Of a stretch of 64,000 nucleotides of DNA, positions 60,261 through 64,000 are shown piece by piece. The stretch's first letter is position 1; the number at the start of each line of letters is the position of its first letter. Origin of the DNA: CAZHTS01 sp964535315 (GTDB lineage Bacteria; Chloroflexota; Anaerolineae; Anaerolineales; Anaerolineaceae); assembly GCA_964535315.1 (NCBI GenBank), contig CAZHTS010000017.1, forward strand, positions 5,458 through 69,457, written 5' to 3'. The notes beneath the pieces were generated by a model. The model saw only the letters and a list, made by a program, of their open reading frames with translations. It had not been told where the DNA came from and did not search any database. Made by a program: the position numbers and the translations under genes.

Positions 60261-61148
60261 TCACCTGTTTTTTCGTTGCACCAGGAACAACAGCGCCGTA
60301 ACAGCCAGAATCATCAACGTCAGCAAAAAGCCGTAGGCAGAGGCCGGCCCAAACTTCAGGCTGCCAAAAGCCCGCCCCATCATATCCATCACCGGGAAAA
60401 GTAGCCCCTTCAGACGACCGCCGTACGCAGCATTGCTGGAGGCGGTCATCAGCCAGGGAGCGTCAAAGACCTGCAAGGCTGAGATGTAGCCGTAGGTAAT
60501 GGTAAAGAACAATACCGGCCACAACTGCGGGATGGTGATGTGGATCACTTCCTGGAACGGGTTGGCGCCATCCACTTTGGCGGCGTCGTAGTATTCTTTG
60601 GGGATATTTTTCAGGCCGGCCAGCAGGATCACCATGTTGAAACCGGCCGAGCGCCAGACGTCTACGATCACCAGCGAGAAGATCATCACCTCTGGCTCCT
60701 GCAGCCAGTTTACCGACGCAAGCCCCAGCCAGCCCAACATCGTGTTGACGATGCCCACCTCCGGCGCATACATCCAACGCCAGACCGAGGCCGCCAGGAA
60801 AATCGGGATCATGGTGGGGATGAAATAGGCGCTGCGGAAGAAACCCGACCAGAACCCCTCAAAGCTGTCCACAATCAACGCCAGCAAGAACGCCACAGCG
60901 ATACCGATGGGCACGGTGATGGATACATACTTCAGCAAATTGACGAAAGACCTGACAAAATCGCTGGAAGTGGCGATGGTAGCATAGTTCCTTAAACCCA
61001 CAAACTCGGGTGTATGAACGGCGTCCCACTTAAAAAAACTGATATAAAAACCTTTGACGATCGGGAAAAGGAAGAACAGGGAAAAAAGCAAAAAGAACGG
61101 CGCGATCATCAAAAAATGCTTGAGATTTTTCTTCATCCATCGTTTCAT
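60261..61148 (-). CDS. Carbohydrate ABC transporter permease 1 (MalF-like)
   Basis: 295 residues, six membrane segments. The N-terminus FLMIAPFFLLFSLFFLFPIV and the phrase ISFFKWDAVHTPEFVGLRNY are hallmark of MalF/UgpA-type permeases. The EAA loop is IPKEYYDAAKVDGANPFQEV, followed by IHITIPQLWPV. It forms the membrane channel with permease 2. It follows the binding-protein gene after 73 bp, in which a 13-bp stem-loop lies. Confidence 0.94.
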   Translation of the reverse strand: MKRWMKKNLKHFLMIAPFFLLFSLFFLFPIVKGFYISFFKWDAVHTPEFVGLRNYATIATSSDFVRSFVNLLKYVSITVPIGIAVAFLLALIVDSFEGFWSGFFRSAYFIPTMIPIFLAASVWRWMYAPEVGIVNTMLGWLGLASVNWLQEPEVMIFSLVIVDVWRSAGFNMVILLAGLKNIPKEYYDAAKVDGANPFQEVIHITIPQLWPVLFFTITYGYISALQVFDAPWLMTASSNAAYGGRLKGLLFPVMDMMGRAFGSLKFGPASAYGFLLTLMILAVTALLFLVQRKNR

Positions 61149-61174
61149 CGATCAGGTCTCCCGGTCCATTCCAG

Positions 61175-61204
61175 GGCCCTGGGAGAGGAATCTCTCCCAG
61201 GGCC
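61175..61204 (-). other. Intercistronic stem-loop in the sugar ABC operon
   Basis: A perfect 13-bp stem (61175-61187 with 61192-61204) with loop GAAT, between binding protein and permease 1. No T-tract follows on the minus strand, so it is more likely an mRNA-stabilising or partial-attenuation element favouring expression of the binding protein. Confidence 0.8.
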
Positions 61205-61221
61205 GGTGGCAAACTGGCAGT

Positions 61222-62565
61222 TTACTCTGCCTCAGCGATGAGTTTGTTAAGCGTGTCGACCAGTTGTTTGGCGCCTTCTTCGGGCGAAACCTGGCCGCTC
61301 TCGATGGCTGCCATGTTGTCCAGGATCGCCTGGCCGTACCCATCCGGGTAAGCCTTGCTGAAATCGGGCGGCTGGGTCAACAGGGCCGATTTTGCGCCCT
61401 CGGTGGTGACTTCCAGCAGTGTGTCTTTCACCTTTGCCAGCGTCGTCTGATTGCTGTTGTAACGGCTGAGCAGGGTGGCCCAGCGGGTCATTTGCGGCTC
61501 GTCGCAAATGTAGGCGATGAACTTCCAGGCGACATCGTTGTTCTTGCCGTTGGGGGGCAGCCCGATGAACTCGGTGCCGCGGTGTCCGGCGGTATTGTCG
61601 GCGGTATTGCCGGGCAAGACAACATAATCATAATCCAGATTGCTGTTTTTCTTGGCCTCGGCAAAGGTTACGTTTGACCAAGGCCCGCTCACCCGGTAGG
61701 CCAGCTTGTTGCCCATGAACAGATCGTTGGCGGCCTGATCGCGGTTGCCAATCTCGGTGCCGTACTGGCGGGCGTCGACCAGGAATTGCATCATGCGGGC
61801 GTACTTCTCCGGGTTCAGCCTGGTCTTTTTAGCGCTCCAGTCGATGCCCCATTCGTCTTCCGTGGCAGCGCCGGCATACATGGCGACGAAATCGTTGTAA
61901 TGATCCGAGAAGGCCGGCAGCGCCTGGTAACCGGCCGCCTTGATCTTCTTCATCTGTTCCATCCACTGATCCCAGGTCTCGACCTTTTCCTTGGGGTCGA
62001 TGCCGGCTGCTTTCAAGATGGTCAGGTTGCGGTACAGGAAGCTGGAATAACCGGTGTAGGGCATGCCGTACAGGGTCTTCTCGGCGGGCATCATCTCCGA
62101 GATCATGACCGGGTTGAACTGGCTGCGGAACGCCTCGGGCAGCGCCATCCAACGATCGTAGACGTTTGCAAGTGCGCCCAGTTTGACATCCAGAGCGCCC
62201 ATATCGTTGCCCTGCATGAAGATATCCGGCAGGGTATTGCTGGCGGCGGCGGCTACAATGCCGGTCGACAGTTCGTCGTCGTTCTTGGGGCTGATATTGA
62301 TCTTCACCCCGGGGTTGGCGGCCTCAAATTCGGCGATGAAGGTCTTCTGAAGCTCACCGGCCTCCCCTTGCCCGTAGTCTGAGAAGACCCAGTATTCCAG
62401 GGTGACGGGGGTGGCTGCGGCAGGTTCGGCGCTGGCTGCGGTCGGGGCGCTGGCAGGTGCTGTGGCCGCCGGCGCAGAGGGGGTCGCGGCCGGCGAGCAG
62501 GCGCTCAGCACAAATATACAGGAAAAGAGAATGGACAGAATCACGGACGTACGCTTCTTGATCAC
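61222..62565 (-). CDS. Extracellular sugar-binding lipoprotein of the ABC importer
   Basis: 447 residues. A lipoprotein signal with lipobox LSAC (VLSACSPAA), a low-complexity Ala/Pro/Thr spacer, and a family 1 solute-binding fold: TLEYWVFSDYGQGEAGELQK, then FEAANPGVKINISPKNDDE, MGNKLAYRVSGPWSN and EFIGLPPNGKNNDVAWKFI. It delivers a sugar or oligosaccharide to the two permeases downstream. A TTG (62577) opens a longer frame but overlaps GGAGG; the GTG at 62565 has that site at 5-nt spacing and is chosen. Divergent from a receiver-domain regulator gene. Confidence 0.93.
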   Translation of the reverse strand: MIKKRTSVILSILFSCIFVLSACSPAATPSAPAATAPASAPTAASAEPAAATPVTLEYWVFSDYGQGEAGELQKTFIAEFEAANPGVKINISPKNDDELSTGIVAAAASNTLPDIFMQGNDMGALDVKLGALANVYDRWMALPEAFRSQFNPVMISEMMPAEKTLYGMPYTGYSSFLYRNLTILKAAGIDPKEKVETWDQWMEQMKKIKAAGYQALPAFSDHYNDFVAMYAGAATEDEWGIDWSAKKTRLNPEKYARMMQFLVDARQYGTEIGNRDQAANDLFMGNKLAYRVSGPWSNVTFAEAKKNSNLDYDYVVLPGNTADNTAGHRGTEFIGLPPNGKNNDVAWKFIAYICDEPQMTRWATLLSRYNSNQTTLAKVKDTLLEVTTEGAKSALLTQPPDFSKAYPDGYGQAILDNMAAIESGQVSPEEGAKQLVDTLNKLIAEAE

Positions 62566-62607
62566 TTTTTCCTCCAATTTATTGGTATAAAACGACTTGT
62601 AAGCGGG

Positions 62608-62641
62608 TCACGGCTCAATCGGAAACGGAAAGGAGCCGTGA
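62608..62641. promoter_or_regulatory. Inverted repeat between the divergent sugar operon and regulator genes
   Basis: TCACGGCTC (62608-62616) and GAGCCGTGA (62633-62641), a 9-bp perfect inverted repeat with a 16-bp gap, between the sugar operon start and the divergent regulator. Could be an operator or a leader hairpin of the sugar operon. Confidence 0.45.
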
Positions 62642-62735
62642 TAAAATTACACTTAGATCATAGCGCCCAACTTTAACGTTTTTTTGCCAAGGTTTTGCCT
62701 TTTTTCTGCCATCGGCTGGAGAGACCCCAAACGAT

Positions 62736-63974
62736 ATGGACATAGAACATTTTCAAGATCAGCTCAGAATGGTTCTGAATCATCTCTCCGACGTGGCCTT
62801 TCTGGAAAAACAACCCGATCTGTTGAGCCTCTTTCTCACCAAAGAAGAAGCCCATCAACCCAATCGCATCCAGTTGCTGCGTGCAAAAATCGGTAATGGG
62901 ATCAAATTGCTGAGCCCACCCGAAGATACCCCCTTACAGGCTTCGGAATGGCGGAGTTCCAGAGCCTTAACCATGCGCTATCTCAACGGCCTGGAGTTGT
63001 ATCGCATCGAAGAAGAGTTGGGGCTCAGCCAGCGGCAGGTGCAGCGCGAATTAAAAAAGGGCGTGGATGCGCTGGCCTCCATCCTGTACGAGCAGCTTTC
63101 GGCGGTCCAAAAAGAGATGAACCTGGTCGAACCGCCGCCCACCGACATGCCCGATTTCTACGACCTGGAAGTGCTTAAAAAGGAGCTCAAGGGGTGGGAG
63201 ATTAATTTCAGCTTCAACCCCCTGGCGCAGATGATCCAACAGGCCATCCATCTGTGCGAGTTCCTTTCCAACTCTGCTTTAACCCACCGCGTGCACCTGG
63301 AAGAGGTCGACGCCGGTCTCTTTATCATGGTCGACCCGATTCTGACCAAGCAGGGCTTTTATAAAATCCTGTCGATGGCCGTGGCCGGAGCGCAAGACGC
63401 GATCATCCGCATGGCGCTGCGCCCGCTCAACGACCATTTCGTCGAACTGACGATTAACATCACCCACAACCAGCCGCTGGATCAAAACGGGTTGGAAATC
63501 GCCCGGTTGTTCTTCACCGTACAGGGGATCAACGAAGTCGTTTCCGGCCAGCAAGGGCAAACCACCATTTCACTCCATCTCCCTTTAATGAACCAGGGCA
63601 AATGCCTGGTGATTGACGACGTCGTCTCGGTGCGCACGTTGATCGAAAGAATGCTCAGCCCGTACGGCATCCAGGTCTTCGGCGCCGACCAGCCAGATGA
63701 GGCGCTGAACCTGGCGCAGTTGATGGTGCCCAACTTCATCCTGCTGGACATTCTCATGCCCAAAATGGACGGCTGGGAATTGATCCGCAATCTTAAGTTG
63801 AACCCGGAGACGCGGCTCATTCCGGTCATCATCTGTTCTGCGCTGTACGAGCCAGACCTGGCACGCGCTGTAGGGGCGGCGGGGTATATCCGCAAACCCA
63901 TCGACCGGCTCAACCTGATCGACACCTTGCAGCAGGCCGGGCTGATCGCGCCAGCCGCCAAAGACGTGGCGTAA
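62736..63974 (+). CDS. Unusual regulator: HTH, degenerate GHKL ATPase and receiver domain
   Basis: 412 residues. Residues 60-125 contain a sigma-region-4-like helix-turn-helix (MRYLNGLELYRIEEELGLSQ, then RQVQRELKKGVDAL). Residues about 135-285 read like a histidine-kinase ATPase domain (VDPILTKQGFYKILSMAVAG in the N-box position, ending TTISLHLPL) but lack a clear N-box Asn and the glycine-rich boxes. Residues from about 290 form a complete receiver domain with LVIDD, FILLDILMPKMDGWE, the Ser of VIICSAL, and YIRKPID. The order HTH-ATPase-receiver is the reverse of ordinary regulators. It is divergent from the sugar ABC operon and may control it. The ribosome binding site is weak. Confidence 0.75.
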   Translation: MDIEHFQDQLRMVLNHLSDVAFLEKQPDLLSLFLTKEEAHQPNRIQLLRAKIGNGIKLLSPPEDTPLQASEWRSSRALTMRYLNGLELYRIEEELGLSQRQVQRELKKGVDALASILYEQLSAVQKEMNLVEPPPTDMPDFYDLEVLKKELKGWEINFSFNPLAQMIQQAIHLCEFLSNSALTHRVHLEEVDAGLFIMVDPILTKQGFYKILSMAVAGAQDAIIRMALRPLNDHFVELTINITHNQPLDQNGLEIARLFFTVQGINEVVSGQQGQTTISLHLPLMNQGKCLVIDDVVSVRTLIERMLSPYGIQVFGADQPDEALNLAQLMVPNFILLDILMPKMDGWELIRNLKLNPETRLIPVIICSALYEPDLARAVGAAGYIRKPIDRLNLIDTLQQAGLIAPAAKDVA

Positions 63975-64000
63975 GCGCGTTCATCTCCTCACCCCGGCCC

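Overview
The window looks like chromosomal DNA of a Chloroflexota bacterium, probably of the Anaerolineae. This is an inference from gene content: high GC, a menaquinone methyltransferase, many GAF-type and NarL-type sensor kinases, LPXTG/sortase anchoring as expected for a single-membrane envelope, and very large secreted beta-helix proteins. I saw no rRNA, tRNA, CRISPR array or intact transposon.

Layout. Positions 1-4950 are minus-strand housekeeping genes: the start of an ABC permease, a HIT hydrolase, and an overlapping operon of GAF-GAF histidine kinase, menG, a ubiX-flavoprotein fusion and a methyltransferase. Positions 5040-8940 hold a molybdopterin oxidoreductase domain protein, a 27-residue membrane peptide, a HicB-like/DinB fusion and a PHP-glycosyltransferase-like fusion.

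Positions 9430-33520 are the outstanding part: five tandem plus-strand paralogues of 1179 to 1529 residues. Each has a signal peptide, an acidic Pro/Glu/Thr linker, a conserved two-cysteine head domain, a long right-handed beta-helix and a conserved tail. Each has its own extended -10 promoter (TGCTATACT), a leader of about 160 nt with a conserved AGGTAGG box and, in all five, a 3' hairpin (three with a T-tract). Exact 295-bp and 130-bp identities, and one in-frame contraction, show that the array is still recombining.

Positions 33600-44620 hold an Lgt-like membrane protein, a split glutamine-dependent NAD synthetase (nitrilase plus nadE) with a translationally overlapping MFS exporter, a 1048-residue hybrid kinase, an FMN reductase with a perfect promoter and a palindromic operator, a second MFS transporter and an ABC-F ATPase.

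Positions 44700-52930 carry two paralogous secreted subtilases, the second ending in an LPTTG sorting signal and overlapping a sortase that has a lipobox. They are followed by an NfeD/stomatin pair, an acetyltransferase without a normal start codon, and a SWIM zinc-finger gene preceded by a promoter, a 16-codon leader ORF and a strong terminator (an attenuator or small RNA). Positions 52950-64000 contain a NarL-type two-component pair, a MacAB-like export operon, a sugar ABC importer without its ATPase, and a divergent regulator that joins an HTH, a degenerate ATPase and a receiver domain.

Main themes: extracellular protein display and processing (beta-helix array, subtilases, sortase, Lgt-like enzyme), signal transduction, and small-molecule or peptide export.
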